Positions 7,249-16,079 of a DNA stretch of 64,000 nt are shown piece by piece. Position 1 is the stretch's first letter; every line of letters starts with the position of its first letter. A program made the translations under genes and the position numbers. A model generated the notes under the pieces. It did no database searches. It was not told the origin of the DNA and saw only the letters and a program-made list of their open reading frames with translations. The stretch comes from CAYLHF01 sp964383365 (GTDB lineage Bacteria > Bacteroidota > Rhodothermia > Rhodothermales > UBA10348), in NCBI GenBank assembly GCA_964383365.1, contig CAYLHF010000015.1, positions 13,766 to 77,765 of the forward strand, read 5' to 3'.

Positions 7249-8253
7249 ATGGGAGATAATCGGCCACAGAAGTACAAGTCTCTCCCTACACTGCTGCGCA
7301 AACTCTTTCCGGAGCCGCTGGATGCACGGTCGCTCCGGGACAACGCACCGAGACATAAAGGTCTGGTCATCACACTCTGTGTTTTGGCTGCTTGCCTGCT
7401 GTGGTTTACCGTCTCCATGCGACAGACGTATACGCAATTTTTTGAATTTCCCACAGAAGTTCGAAATCTGCCTGCCCACCTGGCATTGCGTTCCCTTCCA
7501 CCGGCGTCGGTTCGGATTCAGGTCGAAGGAGAGGGGATTCAGCTACTCAGACTATTCTACAACCCTCCGACCGTGCCGATCGATGCGGGGCGGGAAGAGG
7601 TGGACTTGAATATTGTCGCGCCGGAACTGACGAAGAGTGTGCGAACGGAGTCGGTTATGCCGCGGTTGATTCGGGTCGAAACCGATACCCGGGTTGAACG
7701 GCGAATTCCTATCCGGTCTCGGGTCGGGGTATTCACGCAGGCGGGATACCACGTCGTCGGTAGCGTTCAACTTACACCGGACTCGGTTACCGTTTCTGGA
7801 GCCTCGTCTATTCTTGAGACTCTCGATTCCTGGCCGACAGACATCGTTGACATCAGACAGGCAAAAGACTCGATTGATACGGTCGTCGCCCTTACGGATA
7901 CGCTCGTTGGATTGGTCGCGAAAGAACTGGCTGCAACCACCATTCGCGCCAGCGTACTGGAATTTACCGAAGGCAACCGCTTACTGCAGGTTCGCGTGGC
8001 GGGTATCCCCCGGGGAAGGAGTGTTCGGCTGGATCCCCCGTCAGCCGTTGTGACGTATCAGGTCCCCATTCAATCGTTCGATGCCGCTTTTGAAGCAGAA
8101 GATTTTTTCGCTACGGTTCCATTCAGCGAGATTCTTCGTGACACGTCAGGGCGCGTCTATCCCAGACTCCACCTGCCCTTGAATATTACCCTGCGGGAAG
8201 TCAGGCTCTCACCGGAAGCTCTCGGCTACTATTTCGTCCTGGGTTCGGAGTAA
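7249..8253 (+). CDS. YbbR-domain membrane-anchored protein
   Basis: A 334-residue protein with a single membrane helix at about residues 38-57 after a basic N-terminus, then an extracytoplasmic region of beta-rich repeats. These include FPTEVRNLPAHLALRSLPP, VRIQVEGEG and VTVSGASSILETLDSW, the hallmark turns of YbbR domains. In Firmicutes, YbbR (CdaR) regulates the c-di-AMP synthase CdaA; many Bacteroidota have a YbbR protein without a proven partner. No diadenylate cyclase gene is in the window. It lies 49 bases after the second BMC gene and may be in the same transcript. It ends 31 bases before a convergent CBS-domain gene. Confidence 0.75.
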   Translation: MGDNRPQKYKSLPTLLRKLFPEPLDARSLRDNAPRHKGLVITLCVLAACLLWFTVSMRQTYTQFFEFPTEVRNLPAHLALRSLPPASVRIQVEGEGIQLLRLFYNPPTVPIDAGREEVDLNIVAPELTKSVRTESVMPRLIRVETDTRVERRIPIRSRVGVFTQAGYHVVGSVQLTPDSVTVSGASSILETLDSWPTDIVDIRQAKDSIDTVVALTDTLVGLVAKELAATTIRASVLEFTEGNRLLQVRVAGIPRGRSVRLDPPSAVVTYQVPIQSFDAAFEAEDFFATVPFSEILRDTSGRVYPRLHLPLNITLREVRLSPEALGYYFVLGSE

Positions 8254-8284
8254 TCCGTCTGAGTACACCGTCTGGAACGGACGA

Positions 8285-8740
8285 TTAACCTGGATATGAG
8301 GGATACGGTTTCTCTGAGACATATCCCCTGAGATGCTCGAGTTCGATCGATTTTTCCTCATTTTCAGAACGAAGAACGTCTCTCAGAGAGATGACTCCGA
8401 GAATCTTGTTCGCCGAGACTACCGGAATATGACGAACGTGATGTTCCTTCATCAGATGGTGTACATCCTGCCGATACACGTTTCGGTCCACCGTCAAGAC
8501 GTCCGTGGTCATAACATCGGATATCGGAGTCGATGACGGGTCGAGCCCGCACGCCGTAACTCTTCGCAAAAGATCCCGTTCTGTAAAAATGCCCTCCAGA
8601 CAGCCTTTTTCATCCGCTATCAAAATCGATCCTACGTTTCGTTCTGACATGGTCTTGACGGCTTCGAAAACGCTCTGGTCAGGTCGCGTAACGACGGTTT
8701 CTCCCTGCGTCCGCAAAATTGTTGTGACTGGTGTTCGCAT
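8285..8740 (-). CDS. two-CBS-domain protein
   Basis: I used the ATG at 8740 (MRTPVTTIL), which gives 151 residues; the frame stays open to 8842 but the extra residues look non-conserved. The product consists of two CBS motifs: VFEAVKTMSERNVGSILIAD with GIFTERDLLRRV, then VHHLMKEHHVRHIPVV with GVISLRDVLRSE. Stand-alone CBS pairs bind adenosyl ligands such as AMP, ATP or S-adenosylmethionine and act as sensors or regulators. The partner is not evident. It is transcribed away from the next membrane-protein gene and converges on the YbbR-domain gene. Confidence 0.85.
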   Translation of the reverse strand: MRTPVTTILRTQGETVVTRPDQSVFEAVKTMSERNVGSILIADEKGCLEGIFTERDLLRRVTACGLDPSSTPISDVMTTDVLTVDRNVYRQDVHHLMKEHHVRHIPVVSANKILGVISLRDVLRSENEEKSIELEHLRGYVSEKPYPSYPG

Positions 8741-8916
8741 TACTGTGACTCGTCTGGTGGGTCCTTCTTCACGTGATGTTAATAATTTATAGTGTTTTAC
8801 GCGGTGATGGTTCCGGGAGTGGAGGGTTTGCGCTCTGACCAACCGGCAGGACGACGGGACGGAGAGCCCGGATCGACTCGGTGTTTCATGCGTACTGCGG
8901 GCACGCTACCAGTGAT

Positions 8917-9561
8917 ATGTCCAACAGAAAAACTACCCACGACTCCGATTCGGATTTCATCGAACTTCCGACCGGCATTTTCACGGCCGACGGAGTGTGG
9001 TTTCACACATCTGAAGAGCATCTGCGCGATTTTGCGGCTCCGGTAATCGATCGAATCGGATTGTTCCGGTTGTTCCAGGAGGCGACCGCGTGGAATCGGT
9101 CTCCGGTCACCCTGACCATCCTGGTGTTGGCAGTGCTACTGCACGTCCTGCCCGCTATTCCAGCGGTCATGGTTTCACTGGGAGTCTATTTCATCTGGAG
9201 GACCTACCATGCGCACGCAGTAATACTCTGGCTTGTCCGGGTGGCTCTCTTTCTCGGAAAGCCTTCGATTCAGGCGGTCGTGTATGTCATCTCCCTGAGT
9301 ATTCTGGGCCTGGCCGGTGTCTATGTTTCGGTGGGAATTGGTCTGGTACTGTTCGTCCTTCTCCGGTGGGGAATCGTGGATATGGTCTATGTGCGTTTGG
9401 AAAAGCTAATTTCCGGTACCATTTCGTCAATTCCTCTGCCAGATCGTATACTTCGGGCTCTCCTGCTCCGATACGCTGTTTCTGGAGGAGATTCGCTGGC
9501 ATCCACAGAATCGTATGAAACCAGAATCATGGAAATCTGGGAACGAGGAAATAATCACTGA
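8917..9561 (+). CDS. membrane protein of unknown function upstream of the menaquinone genes
   Basis: I took the ATG at 8917 (MSNRKTTHDSDSDF); a GTG at 8881 is also in frame. The 214-residue product has a polar N-terminal ~50 residues, then several hydrophobic segments: VTLTILVLAVLLHVLPAI, VMVSLGVYFIWRTY, a VVYVISLSILGLAGVYVSVG stretch and LVLFVLLRWGIVDMVY. This suggests three or four membrane helices with a charged C-terminus. I do not recognise the family. It sits immediately upstream of menF on the same strand, so it may share that promoter, but nothing in the sequence ties it to quinone synthesis. Confidence 0.65.
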   Translation: MSNRKTTHDSDSDFIELPTGIFTADGVWFHTSEEHLRDFAAPVIDRIGLFRLFQEATAWNRSPVTLTILVLAVLLHVLPAIPAVMVSLGVYFIWRTYHAHAVILWLVRVALFLGKPSIQAVVYVISLSILGLAGVYVSVGIGLVLFVLLRWGIVDMVYVRLEKLISGTISSIPLPDRILRALLLRYAVSGGDSLASTESYETRIMEIWERGNNH

Positions 9562-9658
9562 TAGACGGATTCGACTGCAGACTTATCGACCTACGTACTT
9601 GGAAGAACGTCACTCATATTCGCATCCGATTCTCGCCACCGATCACCGATGGAGAGAC

Positions 9659-11002
9659 ATGCTCTCGGATGCCGTCCGTACGGTATTTTTGCGTTCTGAC
9701 GGGAAAGAGTTGCTCGTACGCGTCGGTGTTCCTGTCAAGAGCCAGGATGCCTTTACCTGGCTGGATTTACAGAGCGGTCCGGATCGCATAATCTGGGGCG
9801 GTCGTCACCGGAATAAGATTCGGGCGATGGTGGGTGCGGCCGATGTGGTTTCCGGAAGGGGGACATTCGCTTTCGACGCCGGATCGGATAGAATCTCGGG
9901 CGTTCTGAACCGGCCCGGAGACGAGATGAAATATTTCGGTGGGTTCCGGTTTGATTCATCGCGCCCAACCGACGAAGTCTGGGACGGATTCGAAGAATTT
10001 CGATTCGTACTTCCCCGATTCGAGTTGCACGTGAGTGGAGATCGGGCACAGGTTTATTGCAATCTGATATTCCCCGAAGACGAGGATTATCTGGACGATA
10101 TTCTTTCCGAAATCGAGCGACTGCAACTCGCTGATGAACCGTTCGACGGAGAACTCACCATGCCGATCGCGCGGAGAGACCTTCCCGATCGGCCGACGTG
10201 GATCGATCGGATAACCGAGGTGGTGAATCTTTTTTCCACATCTGTACTCGAAAAAATTGTTCTGGCACGAAGAGTCGACTATACCTTCTCTACAGGGATA
10301 TCGGCACTATATCTCCTGAAAAGACTCGTCCGAAGTACCCCGAATTGTTTCCATTTCTACTTCGAATCGAATTCCGGGGGGAAATTTGTTGGCGCAACTC
10401 CGGAACGTCTGTTCTATCGTAATGGTCGACAGATCGAGAGCGAGGCAGTGGCCGGCACGCGGCCGCGTGGCGAGAGTGACGCAGACGATGAGGCACTTCG
10501 GACATCGCTACTCACCAGCGAAAAAGATCAGCTCGAACACGCGTTTGTGAGAGACACGATTCTCGATATTTTGCGAGCATACTGCAGTAGTGTGACGATT
10601 GACAGCGAGGCCTCGGAGATGAGATTGGCGAGGGGTCGACATCTGGTCTCACGTATTTCAGGTGTGCTGCAGGGCGACGTGGCTGACAGGAATCTGATCA
10701 GGGATCTGCACCCTACTCCTGCCGTGGGCGGACATCCTACCGGGGATGCCGTCGAGAGAATCGGTGAGTTTGAGGGCTTCGATCGAGGCTGGTATGCAGG
10801 GCCGATCGGCTGGTTCGGAAGAGATTCGGCAGAGTTTGCGGTCGCTCTCCGGTGTGGCGTTGTCAGGGGCAACCGGTTATCCCTGTTCTCCGGAGCAGGA
10901 ATTGTCGTCGGATCAGAGCCCGAGGCCGAGTGGACAGAAATCGAGCAAAAGATTGAGGATTTTGTAAACGTACTTGGTCTTGAACTCAAACTCGCCAAAT
11001 AG
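9659..11002 (+). CDS. menF: isochorismate synthase (MenF)
   Basis: Converts chorismate to isochorismate, the first step of menaquinone synthesis. The frame is open from 9515, but the ATG at 9659 has GGAGA just upstream and gives an N-terminus like other MenF proteins; the longer form would overlap the previous gene. In the 447-residue form GGFRFD is at ~94, the catalytic lysine lies in LEKIVLAR, GATPERL is at ~244 and ESEAVAGTRPRG follows. GEFEGFDRGWYAGPIGW (~368) and SGAGIVVGSEPEAEW (~410) close the chorismate-binding domain. The last 29 bases overlap the menD start, indicating translational coupling. It is the head of an eight-gene run carrying the late pathway. Confidence 0.93.
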   Translation: MLSDAVRTVFLRSDGKELLVRVGVPVKSQDAFTWLDLQSGPDRIIWGGRHRNKIRAMVGAADVVSGRGTFAFDAGSDRISGVLNRPGDEMKYFGGFRFDSSRPTDEVWDGFEEFRFVLPRFELHVSGDRAQVYCNLIFPEDEDYLDDILSEIERLQLADEPFDGELTMPIARRDLPDRPTWIDRITEVVNLFSTSVLEKIVLARRVDYTFSTGISALYLLKRLVRSTPNCFHFYFESNSGGKFVGATPERLFYRNGRQIESEAVAGTRPRGESDADDEALRTSLLTSEKDQLEHAFVRDTILDILRAYCSSVTIDSEASEMRLARGRHLVSRISGVLQGDVADRNLIRDLHPTPAVGGHPTGDAVERIGEFEGFDRGWYAGPIGWFGRDSAEFAVALRCGVVRGNRLSLFSGAGIVVGSEPEAEWTEIEQKIEDFVNVLGLELKLAK

Positions 11003-13039
11003 AAATCCCCATTGGGCCCACTTGATCATCGAGGAGTTGATCAGGCTCGATTGCTCGACTTTTTTCGTGGCTCCAGGTGCCCGTTCCACTGCCCTTACGT
11101 CTGCAGTCGCCCGGCACAACGGGGCGCGGGTGATCGTGCATTATGACGAGCGTGGAACGGCCTTCGCGGCCCTTGGATACGGAAAGGCAAGCGGCCAACC
11201 TGCGGCCTGGATCACCACGTCCGGTACGGCTGTAGCCAATGGACTTCCCGCCGTCGTTGAGGCCTCGATGGAGAACGTGCCCATTGTTCTGCTCACGAGT
11301 GATCGCCCCCCTGAATTACGAGATAACGCGTCGAATCAGACGATTCAACAGCCCGGAATCTTCTCTTCTTTCGTTCGGTATGCGTGTGACCTGCCCACCC
11401 CGACGACGGAAATCTCTCCGACGTTTGTTCTGACGACCGTGGACCGTGCCGTGGCCTGCTCGTTGGGCTCCTCTCCCGGACCGGTGCATTTGAACTGCAT
11501 GTTCCGTAAGCCGCTCGAGTCCGACCCTGTTTCATTGCCCGACATCGTGACGGAATGTATGACCGATGGACGGGCAGGGCGCTCCGGTGCCAAATCAATG
11601 AGCCGTTGGGTGTCCTCCGCGAAGCCGTACACTACCTACGAACAGATGGGCCGAAGCTACTCGTCCGCGGGGTCCTCGCGCCCTTCCGAGGTCTCCAGCT
11701 CCTCCAGCCTTTCCGGGGTCTCCAGCTCCTCCAGTCTTTCCGGGGTCTCCAGTTCCTCCAGTCTTTCCGGGGTCTCCAGNNNNNNNNNNNNNNNNNNNNN
11801 NNNNNNNNNNNNNNNNNNNNNNNNNNNNNNNNNNNNNNNNNNNNNNNNNNNNNNNNNNNNNNNNNNNNNNNNNNNNNNNGCTCCTCCAGTCTTTCCGGGG
11901 TCTCCAGTTCCTCCAGTCTTTCCGGGGTCTCCAGCCTCTCCATCTCGCAGTCGCTCTCTGATCGAGTCGCGGAAGCCAGGCGACCGCTTGTCATCGCCGG
12001 GAGATCGGGATCGCCCGAGGTTATTCGGGCGCTCTTCAAGTGGGGAGAGCGCACTGCGGTACCGGTCCTTCCTGACGTCCTTTCATTCGGTCGATTCGGG
12101 CCGGCGTCTACCGCGTCTGTAGGCATGTATGATCTGATCCTGGGGAACCAGGAATTCTGCGAATCCGTGGTGCCCGATTTAATCATTCAGGTGGGCCGAC
12201 CGTCCGTTTCGAAGCGGTTGTCGACATGGCTGGCCAATGTGCGACCGGAAACCTATGCGGTCCTTTCAGGTGGACAGGAACGAATCGATCCGACTCATCA
12301 GGTAACGGATCGAGTCACGTGTTTGGATAGTGACACGATTGAGTTGTTTTCTGGCGCGGCCTTCCGTGCGTCGCCCGATGCGGGATGGCTGGATACATGG
12401 ATGACCGTAAATCACCGTGCCGGAGCGTGGCTGGACTCACTATTCGGTCATGAATGTGATGATGAACTAAACGAACAGGGCATCGCGTGGCGACTCGGTT
12501 CCGAACTGACCGACGACGATGCCCTGGTTCTCGGAAACAGCATGTCGGTCCGGCATATGAACACATTTGCCCCGTGTTCAGACGCCTCCGTAAACGTGTA
12601 CGGAAATAGAGGGGCATCGGGTATTGACGGGACATTTGCGACTGCTGCCGGAATCGGGCACTATGATCGTCGTCGAATGACGGTGTTACTCGGCGATCTT
12701 GCCGTCCTACACGACCTCAATTCCCTGTCGCTCCTGAAAGATTCCGGGGCCATCATTGTCGTCCTGAACAACGATGGAGGTGGTATATTTTCCCATCTTC
12801 CCATCTCCAATCAGCAAGATGTTTTTGAGCCCTATTTCTCGACACCCCACGGATATTCATTCGAGGCAGTATGCAGTCAGTTCTCTCTTGAATACAGATG
12901 TGTGGTATCTCTCGGAGATTTTACGAGACAATACAGAGAGGCCCGATCGTCCTCACACACCACGCTGTTGGAAGTGCGTACTTTGCGAGAAGCGACTATC
13001 CGATTCAACGCTCAAGTGCTCTCGACAAACCAGTATTGA
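10974..13039 (+). CDS. menD: SEPHCHC synthase (MenD), interrupted by a 100-N assembly gap in a serine-rich insertion
   Basis: A thiamine-diphosphate enzyme that joins 2-oxoglutarate to isochorismate. The start is taken as TTG 10974 (another TTG lies at 10980). The N-terminal domain shows FVAPGARSTALTSA, the HYDERGTAFA glutamate motif near residue 60 and TTSGTAVANGLPAV. The C-terminal domain has GNRGASGIDGTFATAAG, GDLAVLHDLNSL and NNDGGGIFSHLP, all diagnostic. Between them, from residue ~240, lies a Ser-rich insertion of 9-residue repeats (GVSSSSSLS) broken by N at 11780-11879. The two halves are in different frames in the window, yet both read the same repeat peptide in their own frame. The apparent frameshift therefore comes from the arbitrary 100-N spacer and the gene is probably intact. 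The insertion is not part of the normal ~550-residue enzyme. Confidence 0.9.
11690..11934 (+). repeat. 27-bp tandem repeat array inside menD, spanning the assembly gap
   Basis: Three units of 27 bases run 11690-11770, with nine more bases of a fourth up to the N run. After the gap (11880-11934) come the rest of one unit, a full unit and a terminal GGTCTCCAG. Each unit starts with GGTCTCCAG and encodes nine residues, GVSSSSSLS in the menD frame. Single-base differences (C or T at two positions) separate units. The repeat is the likely reason the assembler stopped here. If all missing units are exact, the real gap is 26 + 27n bases, which also restores the menD frame. Confidence 0.9.
11780..11879. 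other. assembly gap of 100 N
   Basis: Exactly 100 N, the conventional placeholder for unknown length. It lies inside the menD repeat array and hides an unknown number of units. No biological inference should be drawn from the frame change across it. Confidence 0.99.
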
Positions 13040-13055
13040 GTCTCATTTACTCTGA

Positions 13056-13442
13056 ATGTCCATGAAAGTCAGAATGACAGACCATTCGATTCGTATCCGT
13101 CTCGGCCGGGACGAGATAGCGAGGTTGTGTACCGGCGAGACGATCGATATGACGTGCCGTTTTCCCGCTGCCTCCCTGTTGTCTTTCGAACTCGGGACGA
13201 TGGAAGAATGCGATGATCTCTCGGCCGTGCTGTCCGGGCCGACGGTATCGGTGGGCGTTCCGTATCGCTGGATTGACGGATGGTTGGACGACGACCGAGA
13301 GGGATTTATGTCCGAGATCGAACTGGGAGCCGACGAGCGTCTCGAAATTCGCCTCGAGAAAGATTTTAAATGTCTGCACCGTGATCTGGGAGGCTCGGAC
13401 CAGACATTTCCGCATCCCGATGAGAAGAAAACCGGTCAATAG
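13056..13442 (+). CDS. conserved hypothetical protein, DUF7009-like, inside the men cluster
   Basis: A 128-residue soluble protein starting MSMKVRMTDHSIRIRLGRDEI, with SVGVPYRWIDGWLDDD in the middle and LEKDFKCLHRDLGG near the end. The N-terminal strand pattern (SIRIRLGRDE) and the FKCLH segment match what I remember of the DUF7009 family, small proteins found mostly in Bacteroidota. No catalytic motif is recognised; one Cys-Leu-His (KCLHRD) might bind metal. It lies 16 bases after menD and its 3' end precedes menH by 34 bases, so it is co-transcribed with the menaquinone genes. A role in that pathway is only a guess from position. Confidence 0.7.
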   Translation: MSMKVRMTDHSIRIRLGRDEIARLCTGETIDMTCRFPAASLLSFELGTMEECDDLSAVLSGPTVSVGVPYRWIDGWLDDDREGFMSEIELGADERLEIRLEKDFKCLHRDLGGSDQTFPHPDEKKTGQ

Positions 13443-13476
13443 TCCCGAGTCGCGACCGGTCGAAGAGTGGTATTCC

Positions 13477-14340
13477 ATGACTGAATCTCTGGCTGTGCAT
13501 ATCCTGCATTCCGATCCCTGTGACGATTCGACGCCACTGGTTTTTTTGCACGGATTCATGGGAACGGCTCAGGATTTCAAGCCGCTCTCTCGGCGACTTC
13601 ATCGACACTGCGCTGGCATCGACCTTCCCGGACACGGCGGTTCCGCGGGCTTCAATGCGGAATCAATTACACATCCTGCAGAGGGTGCGTTCACCGTGGC
13701 CGGAGCCGTGTCGTCTCTGGCAAAAACGATATCGACGAATCCTTTATCACGAGGTGCGTCATCGTACCAATCGATTCAAGGGCCCGTCTGCCTGATCGGA
13801 TACTCGATGGGCGCGCGGACGGCACTCGCCTTTGCGCTCGCCCACCCGGAGCAGGTTGACCGACTCGTACTGGAGTCGGTTTCACCTGGAATATCGGACG
13901 AAACCAGGCGTCGAGACCGGCGGGCCACGGACCGTTCCAGGGCCGTCGCGATTCGGGCCGACTTCGAACACTTTGTCCGGACATGGTACGCCCAGCCCCT
14001 CTTCGATTCCCTGAATGAAAGACCCGCGCTACTTCGCTCCGTCTGTCAGTCCAGGATGCAGCAGGACGTGGGCGCGATGGCGCGGGTGATCGAAGGGATG
14101 AGTCCGGGGTCGACGCCCGATTTCTGGGATCAAATCAAAAATCTTCAGATGCCTGTCGGCGTGTTGGCAGGCTCCCTCGACTCCAAATATGTGCAGATAT
14201 CGGCCGAGATGTCCCGGCGCAATCCACGAATCGAGCGGATTATCATCGAAGGAGCCGGCCACAATACCCATCTGGAGCAACCCGTTGCGTATCTTGCGGC
14301 CCTTGAATCTCTCCTGACCTCAGATACCGAACCCGAGTAA
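13477..14340 (+). CDS. menH: SHCHC synthase (MenH), alpha/beta hydrolase fold
   Basis: MenH eliminates pyruvate from SEPHCHC to form SHCHC. Starting at ATG 13477 the product is 287 residues, near the family size; an upstream in-frame ATG at 13420 would overlap the preceding gene. The alpha/beta hydrolase landmarks are LVFLHGFMGTAQDFKPL (~21-37), DLPGHGGS, the nucleophile elbow GYSMGART (~108, serine in GYSMG), a likely acid in GSLDSKY (~232) and the histidine in GAGHNTHLEQP (~258). Its place between menD and menB, two bases from the latter, supports MenH over a generic hydrolase. Confidence 0.88.
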   Translation: MTESLAVHILHSDPCDDSTPLVFLHGFMGTAQDFKPLSRRLHRHCAGIDLPGHGGSAGFNAESITHPAEGAFTVAGAVSSLAKTISTNPLSRGASSYQSIQGPVCLIGYSMGARTALAFALAHPEQVDRLVLESVSPGISDETRRRDRRATDRSRAVAIRADFEHFVRTWYAQPLFDSLNERPALLRSVCQSRMQQDVGAMARVIEGMSPGSTPDFWDQIKNLQMPVGVLAGSLDSKYVQISAEMSRRNPRIERIIIEGAGHNTHLEQPVAYLAALESLLTSDTEPE

Positions 14341-14341
14341 T

Positions 14342-15166
14342 ATGCCTTCGACAGAGTGGAAGAATGCCGGCGAGTTCACCGATATCCGATACGAAAAATC
14401 GGATGGAATCGCCAAGATTACGATCAACAGGCCGCACGTTCGCAACGCGTTTCGACCCCTGACCGTCGAGGAGATGCGCGCGGCACTCCAGGAGGCCAGA
14501 GATGACGAGACCATCGGAGTCATCATTCTGACCGGAGAAGGCAATGAGGCCTTCTGTTCGGGAGGCGACCAGAAAATCAGGGGAGATGCCGGGTATGTGG
14601 AAGAAGGCACTGGAGTCATGCGTCTCAATGTGCTGGATTTTCAGCGCGAAATCAGGACGTGTCCGAAACCTGTCATCGCCATGGTGGCAGGATGGGCCGT
14701 CGGAGGCGGGCACGTACTTCATGTCGTCTGTGACCTCACGATTGCCGCCGACAATGCCCGGTTCATGCAGACTGGCCCGAAGGTGGGTAGTTTTGACGGC
14801 GGATTCGGTTCGAGCTATCTGGCCCGTATCGTCGGACAGAAGAAAGCTCGTGAGATCTGGTTTTTATGTCGGCCGTATGATGCCGAACAGGCGCTCAAGA
14901 TGGGTCTGGTCAACACCGTCGTCCCCCTCGAACGGCTCGAAGAAGAGACGCTTCAATGGTGCCGGGAGATTCTGGCCAATTCGCAACTGGCAATCCGATG
15001 TCTGAAAGCCGGATTGAACGCGGACTGTGACGGCCAGGCGGGTCTCCAGGAACTCGCCGGCAATGCGACTCTGATGTTTTATATGTCCGAAGAGGGGCAG
15101 GAGGGTCGGAATGCATTTGTTGAAAAAAGGACCCCTGATTTCAGCAAATTTCCGTATCGCCCGTGA
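14342..15166 (+). CDS. menB: 1,4-dihydroxy-2-naphthoyl-CoA synthase (MenB)
   Basis: A crotonase-family enzyme that cyclises o-succinylbenzoyl-CoA. The 274-residue sequence has CSGGDQKIRGDAGY (~70-83), the oxyanion-hole region GWAVGGGHVLHVVCDLTIAA (~117-136) and SFDGGFGSSYLARIVGQKKA (~150-169) with the MenB-specific serine and aspartate neighbourhood. It ends in the usual RTPDFSKFPYRP. Length and tail match the family closely. The final base triplets overlap the menA GTG start by 4 bases, so translation of the two is probably coupled. Confidence 0.96.
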   Translation: MPSTEWKNAGEFTDIRYEKSDGIAKITINRPHVRNAFRPLTVEEMRAALQEARDDETIGVIILTGEGNEAFCSGGDQKIRGDAGYVEEGTGVMRLNVLDFQREIRTCPKPVIAMVAGWAVGGGHVLHVVCDLTIAADNARFMQTGPKVGSFDGGFGSSYLARIVGQKKAREIWFLCRPYDAEQALKMGLVNTVVPLERLEEETLQWCREILANSQLAIRCLKAGLNADCDGQAGLQELAGNATLMFYMSEEGQEGRNAFVEKRTPDFSKFPYRP

Positions 15167-16071
15167 CCGTCACTTCGCAGCTCACCATCATGCGTATCTG
15201 GATACAGGCTGCTCGCCCCAAAACGCTCTGGGCAGCGATATCCCCGGTTCTCATTGGTATTTCGCTAAGCCTTGGTGACGACCAGGTTGTCTGGCTACCT
15301 GCCGTTCTGGCCATGTTGGCTGCGATCCTCATCCAGATTGCCACCAATTTTTATAACGACTACGCAGATTTTGAGATCGGCGCCGATACCACTCACCGGG
15401 TGGGACCCGAGCGAGCCGTTCAGTCGGGAAAGATCGATTCTTCCGCCATGAGAAATGCCGCGTATCTGACGTTCGTATTGGCTGCCATCGCCGGCACATA
15501 TCTGATGATTCGCGGGGGCTGGCCGATCGTCATCATCGGAGCGACATCCATTCTGTGTGGCATCCTCTATACCCGGGGTCGCTACTCACTCTCTTATCTG
15601 GGCATCGCCGATGTGTTCGTATTCATATTTTTCGGCCCCATAGCCGTTGCCGGGACGTATTACGTCCAGACCCTCTCGTGGCCACCGTATGTCTGGGCCG
15701 CCGGCATAGCACCCGGACTCCTGTCCGTCGCAATACTCATGATCAACAATATCCGTGATATCGAAACCGATGCTGCTGCCGGAAAAAAGACGCTGGTTGT
15801 CAGGCTCGGCCGACGCTTTGGTCACGGCGCCTGGACGGCCTGCATTCTGGGAGCACTCTGTGTACCCCTTTCGATGGTCTATCTTGCCATCGCACCGACC
15901 GCCGTCCTCCTGAGTGGATTCGTGCTGTTTCCGGCCCTGGGGTCGTTCCGTACGCTCGTCGGTACTTCGGAGAATACGCCGGAACTACTCAACCCGGTAC
16001 TTGGCCAGACAGCCGGGCTGCTTCTCATCTACAGTGTATTGTTCTCGATTGGCTGGAATCTGAATTTCTGA
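15163..16071 (+). CDS. menA: 1,4-dihydroxy-2-naphthoate polyprenyltransferase (MenA)
   Basis: An integral membrane UbiA-family prenyltransferase that attaches the isoprenoid tail to DHNA. The GTG at 15163 overlaps menB; an ATG at 15190 (MRIWIQAARPKTL) is the alternative start. The two aspartate-rich motifs are present: NFYNDYADFEIGADT at ~62-76 and NNIRDIETDAAAGKKTL at ~194-210. Hydrophobic segments between them account for eight or nine membrane helices in 302 residues. It is followed nine bases later by menC. Confidence 0.93.
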   Translation: MTVTSQLTIMRIWIQAARPKTLWAAISPVLIGISLSLGDDQVVWLPAVLAMLAAILIQIATNFYNDYADFEIGADTTHRVGPERAVQSGKIDSSAMRNAAYLTFVLAAIAGTYLMIRGGWPIVIIGATSILCGILYTRGRYSLSYLGIADVFVFIFFGPIAVAGTYYVQTLSWPPYVWAAGIAPGLLSVAILMINNIRDIETDAAAGKKTLVVRLGRRFGHGAWTACILGALCVPLSMVYLAIAPTAVLLSGFVLFPALGSFRTLVGTSENTPELLNPVLGQTAGLLLIYSVLFSIGWNLNF

Positions 16072-16079
16072 GGCCGGAG

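Noticed and set aside
11690..11934. CRISPR array
   Set aside because: Units are contiguous with no unique spacers and are coding within menD.
10974..13039. menD as two separate genes or a frameshifted pseudogene
   Set aside because: The frame change falls in a 100-N placeholder inside a repeat, and the same repeat peptide is read in frame on both sides. An intact gene is the simpler reading.
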